Below, piece by piece: positions 44,883 through 54,130 of a stretch of 64,000 nucleotides of DNA. Source of the DNA: Salvator merianae (Eukaryota > Chordata > Lepidosauria > Squamata > Teiidae). The notes beneath the pieces were generated by a model. That model was given only the letters and a program-made list of their open reading frames with translations, was not told the DNA's origin and did no database searches. Positions within the stretch are counted from its first letter, which is position 1. The number at the start of each line of letters is the position of its first letter. The position numbers were made by a program, and so were the translations under genes. The stretch covers positions 134,771,598 through 134,835,597 of the forward strand of contig QVOM02000034.1 in assembly GCA_003586115.2 (NCBI GenBank), in the 5' to 3' direction.

Positions 44883-44985
44883 ATCGCTTCTCGGCCTTTT
44901 GGCTAAGATCAAGAGTAGTATGCGTTCTTATCAGTTTAATATCTGATATGTCATCTGTCTGAGGACTCTATATTAAATGGATTTT
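44883..44985 (+). pseudogene. RNU2: U2 snRNA pseudogene, 3'-truncated
   Basis: The sequence begins ATCGCTTCTCGGCCTTTTGG, the invariant 5' end of vertebrate U2, and continues through the branch-point recognition sequence (GTAGTA), the stem-loop II region (TCAGTTTAATATCTGATA) and GGAC-like stem sequence to ATGGATTTT at the Sm site. It then stops: stem-loops III and IV (about 80 nt) are missing. There are scattered changes from the canonical U2 (for example GAGTAGTATGCG for GTGTAGTATCTG). No snRNA promoter element is recognised upstream, where the sequence is AT-rich. It is a retrotransposed or template-switch-derived copy, not a functional gene. Identical-looking 15-mers GGGGGCATATAAT(A/T)A flank the block at 44759-44773 and 44986-45000. 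Confidence 0.93.
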
Positions 44986-45143
44986 GGGGGCATATAATTA
45001 CAGGCTTGGAAGCAGGGTAAGGCATTTTTTTTAAAAAAAAATCCAGCTTGGCCTCCCAGGGTCAAATTCACCCAGAAGACAACTGAAATAGCTATTCTGA
45101 ACACTATCCTAGCTTCAGCAGCTATATGAGGAGTATCAGCTAG

Positions 45144-45712
45144 TGACACATACAAAGCAAGGCTTTTTCCTTACTTGGTTTATTCAGGCACCCGAACAGG
45201 AATCAAAGGATTTACATGAGAACATAGTAAAGCCAGTCCAAAGTCAATCACTCCAGAATTTGCAAGCACAATAGCCAGTCCAAAGGTCAGAGTCCACACA
45301 AACTGGGCTCTGAAGCTGTATGTTTATGGATTTTGCTATGGCAGGGCAAAAAGAGCAAACTCAGCTTTATAAAGAGTCCTCAGCAGAAACCGCCAGCAGC
45401 TGTGTGTGTGGGTGTGGGTGTGGCTGGCCTCGACGTTTCTGCTCCAGTCTGACTGAATGCCTCAACCTTTGTTTAGCTTGCCAACGTTCAGCCAAACCCA
45501 GGGGCACCTCAATACTGTCTGCCTCTGGGGCAGCACCAGATGGCTCCTCTTCCAGCAGCTCTGATGCTGGGGTCTCCTGTACACCCACCTCAGCAGATAC
45601 TGAGTCAGGAGCAGGGAGCATCTGTTCCCCAGGTTCTGATTCAGCATATTCAAGGGATGTGTCCTCAGACTCTGGGTCAGAGTCTGAAAGGGAGGGAGGT
45701 GTGACAAACACA
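45144..45712 (-). mobile_element. Probable solo LTR (minus strand)
   Basis: Read on the minus strand, the segment starts TGTGTTTGTCACACCTCCC and ends ...GTATGTGTCA, with a TATA-like CTTTATAAAG (plus 45365-45374) and a polyadenylation signal GAATAAAC (near plus 45180) in the order expected for U3-R-U5. Flanking pentamers GCTAG and CCCAG match at only three of five positions, so the target duplication is decayed or the ends are off by a base. It splits a CR1-like LINE together with the family C element. Frames of 144-188 codons on both strands fall inside U3 and are not supported as genes. No internal gag/pol sequence is present. Confidence 0.55.
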
Positions 45713-45713
45713 C

Positions 45714-46023
45714 CCAGAGACAAGTTATTTTCTCTATCACACAGCATTAGAACCGAGGGGCACTCTATGAAATTGATGGGCAGGAGAGTTAGGACCAACA
45801 TGGGGAAGTATTTTTTTCACCCAGAGGGCCATTGGTCTATGAAATTTACTACCAGAGGAGGTGGTGACAGCAACCAGCTTGGGTAGCTTTAAGGAAGAAT
45901 TGGATAAATTCATGGAAGGCAGCTGTATCAATGACAATTAGAATTGATACCTAGGTACTGCCTCCAGGGTGAAGAGATAAGCAAGATGTCTCTAAAAGCC
46001 ATTTGCAGGGAGTCAAAAGCTGG
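45714..46023 (+). mobile_element. CR1-like LINE C-terminal remnant, second part
   Basis: The frame broken at 44164 resumes as 'DKLFSLSHSIRTEGHSMKLMGRRVRTNMGKYFFHPEGHWSMKFTTRGG' and the 3' UTR begins near 45880-45940 ('LDKFMEGSCINDN'). The order EKVDR / DKLFSLSH is contiguous in the copy at 53845-54130, which proves the interruption here. Confidence 0.75.
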
Positions 46024-46387
46024 TGTCAGGACCATATATCCCTGCCATTATATTTAGAAGTGTGGTGTATGTTTATAGAACGGTTAACACATGTTATAGA
46101 TTATTGAATGTGGAACCTTCTTGGCTGGCCTATGGGGGGAAGAGAAGCTGCTAGCCCAAAGGTTCTCAAGAATATATCTCCGCGGGGAAACTGACACTGG
46201 AGTGAAAATGAGATAAGAGAATCCACTTTGATCCTGAAAGAGAGGGAGGGAATGATGTAATCTCTACTCTGTGCTAAGAATCATTTTTAGTTATGAACGT
46301 TACTCTGTGCTATGGATTCTGAAGTATAGAGTACATGCTTGCTTCTACATGTGAAAGAAGTCACTTATTTCTACTCAGGTTTTGACA
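46024..46387. mobile_element. Possible LTR-like insertion in the LINE 3' UTR
   Basis: The segment begins TGTCAGGACCATATATCCC and ends TTTTGACA, giving the TGTCA...TGACA termini expected of an LTR. It separates two parts of the LINE 3' UTR that are adjacent in related elements. An ACTCTGTGCTANGRATTC-like word occurs twice (about 46267 and 46301). The flanks give no clear target duplication, so this could be another repeat type. Confidence 0.3.
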
Positions 46388-46545
46388 GGGTCTCACAGCA
46401 GGTGAAGGGTTTGCCTTGTCTTCTGCTTGAAAATGCCCCCAAAGCAATTGATGAGTTACTGTGTGAGACAAGATGCTGGATTAGATGGGTTGTGGCCTGA
46501 TCCAGCAGGGCTCCTCTTAAATTCTTATATTCTTATTATCTGTGT
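46388..46545 (+). mobile_element. CR1-like LINE 3' terminus
   Basis: GTGTGAGACAAGATGCTGGA followed by TTAGATGGGT...GGCCTGATCCAGCAGGGCTC and short TTCTTATATTCTTAT repeats is the characteristic 3' end of a widespread amniote LINE tail. It closes the element that begins at 43940. Confidence 0.7.
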
Positions 46546-49064
46546 CAGGCATCATCTTAGAAGGGCAAAAGCCAAGTTGTGGGAAGCACTTCAGAAACAC
46601 AAAAGAACAGAAACAAAACTACTCAAACTCATAGTGCTGAGGGTATCCCAGCAGAATCCAGTATTTGGGGATTGACATCAGGCTCCAAGCAAAAGTGTGT
46701 CAGCAGGTGGTCAAGGGTGAGGCAATACTCCTGAAGTCATTAAGGGAAAAAACAGGGAAGCTGGTTAAAAATAATGAAGCCAAGCAGCCTGACGACATAT
46801 TGCAAAGCTAAACCTAAATCTACAAAAAGCCAGGAATCACTAACTAGCATATCAGTCCAAATTATCTAGCAACAAACTATCTAACATCCAGGAATGCCAG
46901 GATATCAAAGACACAGCAAGGAGAACCACAGTAGATAGATGTAATAGTGAGGCAAGATGTAGAAGCCGTGAAGTTCTTTGAATACTTCTTGTAGCTGAAA
47001 AGTGTAATACCATAATTACTCAGTTCTTTTCCAGAGACAAGCTCCAGTTTAGTCACTCTATGGCAAGACCCACATGGTCTCTTTAGGTTGAGTTAAAGGT
47101 AGGGCCTGGGTACAGTGGTTGCAGTCACCGTGCCTCAAAAGAGGGTCAAGAGTGCAATGATGAGAAGGAGTGTGCATATCACTGGATCCTGGCCCACTCC
47201 CAGGTATGGAATCTGTTCCTGAGAGCCCTCTGTCTGCAGAGAGGTAAAAAACACTCTGCAAAGGGAGGTATAGGCATGGTTCACTCCAGCAGCTGCCATG
47301 CAGCCATAAGACCAACCTATGTGCTCGGACACATGGCATGAAGTGCAAAAAAAGTGCCACTTGCTGGACTATTTCCAGCACCTCACATCAAGGGCTTGGA
47401 TAGCACCTTCACTGCTGGGAAACTTTCATTCTCCAGCCTCAAAATATGCATAGATCAGGATGTGTGGTCCATGTAGATGGGCCTCCACCCTCATTCTGGG
47501 CCAAAGTAAGTGCCTCTGGTCCAGGAGTTGTTCCCCTGAATCTTGCCTATAATCAGTTCCTAGCAGGGCTTCTTTTAGGATGGCATTTGCCAGTTTCAGT
47601 GTCCATCGAAGGGCTTCTTGCTTCCACAGAAAGCATCAAGACTCAGCAGAGCCTCTAATCAAAAGAGAACTTTTGCTTATTTCCTTTTCTTTTTGCAAAG
47701 TCCAATAGAGAGTTCTGTTTCTTTCTGTGGCACAAGCAGAACTCCACTGGGAAGATAAATGGTGGTTCATCATACAGTTTTCATCTCTGAGTAGTTTTAA
47801 ATTCAGTTAAATCCAATGGTTGCATATCCTCCCAAATAATGTCAATACCTTTGCCTTTTTAGCTTTATCTGTTTCTGCAAAAGCTGGCAGGTTCAGGTGA
47901 GTGGCAGCTTATGCAAGTAGGTACTGAGAAGTGATCAGCAAAGCTGCCACCATGTGGCAAACAGAATCCTTATCCACAATAGCTGGTGCACCTTCTTTGC
48001 TGTATGGACCAGCAGCTTCATCAATTGCTGTTTCACTCCTCCCTATATAAGCTGCCATTCACTTGAACTTACCTGCTCTCAAGGAGACAGTAATATTTAA
48101 AAGGCTTTTTCTCCCTCTCTCAGACATTCTGAGCGAAGTTGAAGGGCCTACATTCAAGAGTCACACAAACTGTAATGAATTCTGAGTACTCCTAGAGTAT
48201 ATTAAATACCTTCCCTGCCAACAAGAGAAGAGGGCATTGTTATAAATGCAAGGAGGCCCATACACATTCACACCCCGGAAAAGAGAGAGCACGACCCACT
48301 ATGTGACACTAGAAGTGGAATATCAGTAGTGGATTCTGCACTTTGTAAAGCTCTGGCTAATAAGTCTCCACTGTCAGATGTAGCTTTTAATAACAGCTAT
48401 GGAGGAGAGTGCAACCAGCTGGTGTACACAACTGGATATAAATTAGATGCTCTTCATTGTCTGCTGCCTACACTTGTAAGTTCTCAGCAGCACTAAACCA
48501 GGCTCACTAAAGTAAACCATCCCCTGCTCTGGTCTTTGCATTTTGTGGTGGATTCCTTTAGAGTATGTTGTGAAGGCACTTTATTGAAGCAGGTCAATAT
48601 GTGATCCACTGGCAGCTGATGAAAATGGTCGTAGCTGGAAGCTCCTTCCCCAAAGGCACATTAGTTCATGGCATTTTAAAAAAATACCTGAGCTGCAGCA
48701 AATCAGTTTGTTTTTGAAGCAGCTGTGGTGGTGCTGCAACAACTTAAAAAATAATAATAATAATAATAATTTGCAGTGGTGCAAATACTTAAAAAAAAAA
48801 GTCTCCAAACCAATGTGCCATGGAGAATGGGCTTCCAACTACAAATCTCTTTGTCAGCCACCTCTGATCTGATCTCTCCATGAATAGGAAGCTTCCTTGG
48901 AGTCACATAAACACTATTTTGGTTTCTGTGATGGAAGAAATGGAAGCTTTAAGCATAACAAAATACATAGTTTTGTACAGTTCAGACAGTAATCATGCCC
49001 TTTTCCGAGAGGAAGAAATGCTAATTATAATCAGATCCCATAATACAATCACAGTGTACACTAT
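46546..49064. other. Stretch without recognised gene
   Basis: No supported coding region. The 47058-47381 minus frame (107 codons) has no domain signature. An AAT microsatellite lies at 48751-48770 and an A-run near 48792-48800. Confidence 0.35.
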
Positions 49065-49265
49065 GGCCCTTATCACACTGGATCAGTAGACTAACCTACA
49101 GAGCTCCTGGAATGCCTGATCTGCCATGCTTCCTGGTAGAATGCCTTGTGCTCACTGGATGATGTTGAGGACTTCTTGATCTGGGGCTTCCTGATCTGGA
49201 TTATGCCCCATCTTGATCAGGAGCTTCTTGATCCAGATTACATTCCATCCTGTGTGGATAAAGTA
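49065..49265. mobile_element. Probable small MITE with internal inverted repeats
   Basis: GGCCCTTATCACACTGGATC at the left and CATCCTGTGTGGATAAAG at the right are imperfect complements. The interior has TTGATCTGGGGCTTCCTGATC and the complementary GATCAGGAGCTTCTTGATCC. The right end resembles CATCCAGTGTAGATGAAGCA at 63933-63953. Non-coding. Confidence 0.45.
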
Positions 49266-49272
49266 TATTAGC

Positions 49273-49298
49273 AGGGGCAGGGGCAGGGGCAGGGGCAG
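49273..49298. repeat. Short GGGGCA tandem repeat
   Basis: Four to five GGGGCA units between AGCA and GGCCCTTAG. A G-rich strand of this kind may form a quadruplex (inference). Confidence 0.8.
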
Positions 49299-49744
49299 GC
49301 CCTTAGTGGACTTGCTGGTGCAGAAAGGCCCACAGACAATGCTTTCCAGACAGGCCATACAGGTGAATCCAGCCAAGCAGCTGCTATTGTGGTTGACCTG
49401 AATTTCTGTGATGCCAATGTCAAAAATAACAGCTTTCACAATGATCCCTGGAAAATGGCTAAGAGGTGATATGTGTACATTAAGTTTAATGAAAGGAGTA
49501 CTGTTTTGTTTTGTTGAGATACATCCATTTTGGCTCAATGCTAAAATGAATATCTGGAAGGAAAACAATACCTGGAAGAAGGTTTCTGTTCCTTGTATCT
49601 CTCTTCAAGCATCTGTTTATTCTTATCCCACACCTCACCATCTAGTGATTATAAGCTCTTTCAGACAAGCCCTTGCATTTTTGATTAACTTGCTCAGGAA
49701 AAGGTGATGTACACTGGCATAAGCATATAAATAATAAAACAGCA

Positions 49745-50330
49745 ATCATGTGGAGTGATGTGCCATCAGCAAGCTGCTGATACCCAGCTCTACCTTTCCA
49801 CCCTGCCAGACTCAGAAAAGGCAGTTTGAATGCTAGAGACAGTAATAGGCTGAATGTGGACCAATAACTTGAAATTAAATCCAGACAAAAGTGTTGCATG
49901 CTACACAGTCTCAGACTTAGCAGGTAATTAAAACCTAGTTCTTGATGGGATCACAGATGTGTAATTTAAGGAAGCTGCTGGAATCAACCCTGTCATCTGA
50001 AACACTGCTGGTGGTGGTGGTGGCCAGGACTGCCTATTTCCACCTCCAGCTTGTTCCCAACCTTTCATGGGCAGAGATAATCTGACCACAATGACTCATG
50101 CTCTGGTAAACTCCAGATTAAACTTTTTTTTTTGATACGCAGTATATTGGGCTACCCTTGCTGTTAGTCTAAAAGTTGAAAATAGTTAAGAATGCGGCTG
50201 CGCTGACCATCAATTAATAACTGAGCACAATTTGTGGTTCACACATTAGCGTGCAAAGTCCTAATTAACATTGGTTACAAATACCTGAAAGTGTACCTAC
50301 GTCCATAGACCTGTCTGTTAAGATAATATT
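49745..50330 (+). mobile_element. L2-type LINE fragment (plus strand)
   Basis: Broken frames encode 'ADTQLYLSTLPDSEKAV', 'TVIG.MWTNNLKLNPDKSVACY' (49845-49905), a relic of the 'VARTAYFHLQLVP...' block near 50020-50060 and the ALV(K/T)SRL region near 50100, followed by weak relics to 50330. This is the mid to C-terminal part of the L2 at 2335. It ends where the tail of an oppositely oriented L2 begins. Confidence 0.75.
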
Positions 50331-51385
50331 TATTTTTATTATTATTATTTTTTACATCGTCTTATCCTGTAGTACCAGGTCTCAGGGTGACTTACAACAG
50401 TTTTAAAATCCAATACAAAGAAAGGTAAAAACAGAGCTAAAGCAAGTTAAATCAGAAATAAAATTGAATTAAATTAAAATTATAGTGCCCAGAAAGGAAG
50501 GCTAGACAACACTATTAATTAAAGGCTTGAGTAAAGAGGTACATTTTCAGTAGACATCTATATATATATAGTGGAGATATCTGATGCATCTCAGAGGGGA
50601 GGCTGCTCCATAATCTCTGAGAAGGCCCTCTCACACATCCCCACTTCATTAACTTCTGAAGGCTGTGGCATAGCCAAGAGGGGCATTCCCACATACATTT
50701 GTTGATTAGCAGGCATTCTTTTAGATATTTGGCCTTCAGGTCTTTTAGGGTTCTATAAGTTAATGTTAATACAGAACTTGAATTTAGCTCAATAGTGAAT
50801 TGGCAGCCAGTTCATTTATTTAAAAACTGGTGTGATATGCATCTAGCCAGTAGTGCTGAATTCTGCACCAGCTGCAGTTTCCCAATCATCTTCAAGGGCA
50901 GCCCCAAACAAAGCACATTGCAACAGACCATTGGGGAAGTTACCAGGGCATGGGCTACTACAGCCAAACTGTGAGATCCCAGAAAGCACCATAGCTGGTA
51001 AACCAGATGGAACTGGCGGTATGCATTCCTGGCCACCCCTTCCCCCTGAGCTTCCCATGCTAGTGGAGAATCGAGGAGTACACTCAGATTTTTCAACTGT
51101 CTCTTCCAGGACTCAAGAACCTCATTGAGAATAGGACATCTCCTGCAGCACACAGTAAATCTATCATGTCTTGATTCAATTTATTGACCTCCATTCACTC
51201 CATAACTGCCTCCAAACATGGATCAAGCACATCAACTTCCTTTGCTAGAATGGAATGGAAAAATGGGTATCATCTTGAAGTCATTGCACTCCATATCTCC
51301 TGGTGACCTCTCCCAGCGATTTCTTGAAGATTTTAACAGGTATGAGAGATAAGATCAGTCCCTGAAGAACCCCACAGGTGGCTTC
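50331..51385 (-). mobile_element. L2-type LINE, 5'-truncated (minus strand)
   Basis: On the minus strand from 51385: 'GVPQG', 'SLGEVTRRYGVQ' and a damaged 'DDTH' block, then 'LNEVLESWKRQLKNLSVLLDSPLAWEAQGEGVARNAYRQFHLVYQL' (51153-50980) and 'AVVAHALVTSPMVCCNVLCLGLPLKMIGKLQLVQNSA'. The 3' UTR carries GTAAGTCACCCTGAGACCTG (minus strand) and an AATAATAATA tail at 50331-50352. The 3' end is complete and the 5' end is truncated, the usual product of target-primed reverse transcription. It meets the plus-strand L2 tail to tail. Confidence 0.85.
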
Positions 51386-53429
51386 TCTGAGTGTGGATCA
51401 AGATCCACAAGCTAAATGATACTAGCTTCTTATAAGAATACATGATATTTAGTATCTAATGATCAGCAACTTAAATCTGAATTACATTTTATGAGTTCTA
51501 ATGTAGACATGTCCATTGATGTAACATTAAAAAATACAGGTATGTGTTTCTTTGCCTAATTCAACTGTCCTTTTCAATATATCTTTCTAAATGACACCTG
51601 CACAAGTCAAAATCTTCAAGAGATATAGAATAGATTAAAGAACTCCTTTTTAAGAAGCAGCCAGAAGCATTGTAAAAATTGCATGCAAAATTTAACCTGG
51701 AAAGGCAAGTTAGGAAAACAGAACTTGTTGGTTAATTTTGGTTACTTATGGGGTGTGCACTTCTTTAATGAAGGAAAAACAAAGAAACAACCTTCACCCT
51801 TTGTTACCACTGTGTTGCTACGACTATTGATTTGTTTAAAACCAGGCAGAGGGGAAGCATTTGAAGAATGGCCCCATGAAATGGTTGCAAAGACAGTACT
51901 GAAATCATTCAGTCCAGCTCTGGTGCTCAAATTGATTTCTGTGCTGTGTAGCTGTTTCAACCTATTTTCTCTGCTACCGATTAAACCGTTTTCTGCAGGA
52001 AGCCAAGTGTCCAATACCTTAATAATAACTACAGAACAGGAAAGTATTAGTTTTCTTTCTTCTCCAATCCAGTTCAGAAGGGATTTACAGTTGCAGAAGG
52101 CAGTAATGGCCACTGTCATGGCCTGAAGCTGTAAACACAATGTTTGAAAAATTGATTGATCAAAATGGGGGATAATTTCAAGTTTTGTTTAATCACTGCC
52201 TTAGGAATAAACACCTTCTACTGATTTTAGTGATTCACTTAATTTGCTTTAGGAGCTAAGGATCTACCCCTAAAATCCAAAGATGATATCTGAGGAGGAG
52301 GGATTAGTTCCTAAATTAACTTCTTGGCCATGCATTCATGAACTCTAGGTCTCAATAGACACCTATGCCTCTGGTTTGACTATTCAGAAGAAGAGAGAAG
52401 TCTTAATTATAAAGGTATAGGTAAGCCTAGGGAATTTCTATTTCCTGAGAATGTTGACCTTTTCAGAAACAATGAACTTACAATGGACAATCAGCTACTT
52501 GAGAGCAAGAAAGGAGGCACAAGATATGACAGTAGCGTAGAAAAGCTGCCAAATGAAAGAACAGGTTGAGGATAGGGAAATCTGCCAGGCATGTTAAGTG
52601 ATAGGAAAGTCAGGGAGAGGCAAGGAGAGGAAATAGCACTTTTCAAGGTACACTCACTTCAGTTGAAGGAGCAGCTCTGAGCACCTACAGAATGATTTTT
52701 GGCAAATGGAGGTGCATGCCTTTTATCCTATTTCCATTCTTGAGTGACACAGAAAGGACGTTCTAAAGAAAGTACAGGAAAAGAGGCTATGGGGGTACCT
52801 CTTCTACTTATTTCATTATGAAGCTTGTTGTTGTCATGGTCACCAGCCCTGAGAATAATTTTTAAGATTGGGTTTTGCCAGCCAGGAAAGTGAGCTGTCT
52901 ACATGTTAGAGGAAGCTTATCTGATGGCTCATGCCTCCGAGGCACCAAAATGCTTTCCTGCTAACAATATACTCAAACAAAATAGAAGCCCTAGACACAT
53001 GTACAAACACCCATCATGTCTGAGTGACACTTGGCCTGCTGGGATAATCCATAGTCTTCCATGACAGAAGGCCAAATAGGCCAGGAAAGCAGGCTGAGCA
53101 GCCTTCTAAAGAATCACATGACTGTTGGTAGTAACGCAACCCAGACTGCCTGGAGGATGGGCCACCAAAAAGGCATATGGAGGCTGAATGCCACCACTAT
53201 GAAGGGAGGCTGCAGACATGTTGAGAGTAGGCTGTGATGTGGCTAAGGAAACAAAGGGCAACTCACGGGCATGATCAGGACTACCAGGAATGTGATGAGG
53301 AGGGGGTACTGAACCATCAAACTGTGCAGATCAGTTGATTCAGTTGAAGTCCTGAAACTTTGCAAGGATTGGGCCATTATCAAACTCCTCAACCTCAACG
53401 AATTTGGACCCAAACCTGCTAGTAGTCAT
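51386..53429. other. Stretch without recognised gene
   Basis: No supported coding region. The frames at 51683-52126 (+) and 51742-52140 (-) overlap on opposite strands and show no domain. No named repeat recognised. Confidence 0.35.
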
Positions 53430-53800
53430 TGGAATGGCTGTAGCTCACTACCAATCATGAGGGTCTCTGCAAATTGCAGACATACTTCAATAGTGAGAAT
53501 CTGCAGCTGTACCTGGACTGCTCCCAGTACACAGCATCCGTACATTCTTTCCAGTGTGAACACTGTGCTGTGTGGCGTGGCTGCAGCTCCACAGTTGCAC
53601 CACATCCCCAGTTACCATGGCAGTGGTCAGATTTTTCCCCAGGTGCTGTCATGGTGTGGGCAGCCAGCATTCACTCTACGAGTGCTAGTAGCCCATTGCC
53701 AGGATGTTCCAACCCTCGCAATGCAAATGATTGTCACACTGCAAGGTCTGTTCCAATGTTTGCTTGCAAACATTCCAAGATGAAAAGTGCAGAAAGGCCC
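53430..53800. mobile_element. Non-autonomous DNA element family B, copy 5 (left end lost)
   Basis: The right end GAAAAGTGCAGAAAGGCCC and the interior words (ACCAATCATGAGGGTCTCTG, ACTGCTCCCAGTACACAGCA, TTACCATGGCAGTGGTCAG, GTCATGGTGTGGGCAGCCAG, GTCTGTTCCAATGTTTGCTT with a small hairpin) align in order with copy 3 (29794-30240). No matching left terminus is seen. Confidence 0.7.
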
Positions 53801-53844
53801 AGTGTCTAGGCATCCATTCTGGTAGTCATTGATCCGAACAACCT

Positions 53845-54130
53845 CCATGAATTTGTCTTAACTCTTTCCTAAATCTATTCAGGTTAGTGGCCATCACCAG
53901 CTCCTCAGGTAATCAATCCCATAAACCAGGGAACAGTTGGGTGAAAAATACTTCCTCTGATCAATCCTAAGTTTCCTGACCAACAGCTTCATAAAGTGAT
54001 CCCTGTTTCTAGTGTTGTGCAACAGAGAAAAGAATTTTTCTTTATCCATTTTTTCTACCTGATGCATGATTTTATAAACTTCAGCCAGGTCCCCTTTTAA
54101 ACCCTCTTTCAAGGCTGGATAAGCCTAGAC
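53845..54130 (-). mobile_element. CR1-like LINE C-terminal fragment (minus strand)
   Basis: Minus-strand translation gives 'FKGGLKGDLAEVYKIMHQVEKMDKEKFFSLLHNTRNRDHFMKLLVRKLRIDQRKYFSPNCSLVYGIDY', followed by a relic of 'EELVMATNLN'. It aligns well with the split copy at 43940-46023 and serves as the uninterrupted reference for it. A single open frame of 72 codons survives. Confidence 0.78.

Noticed and set aside
44883..44985. Functional U2 snRNA gene
   Set aside because: It lacks stem-loops III and IV and the 3' box, has internal changes, and shows no upstream snRNA promoter element.
45320..45886. 188-codon plus frame and 144-codon minus frame, with acidic Ser-rich sequence
   Set aside because: They overlap on opposite strands inside a probable solo LTR and run into LINE sequence. 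No known domain.
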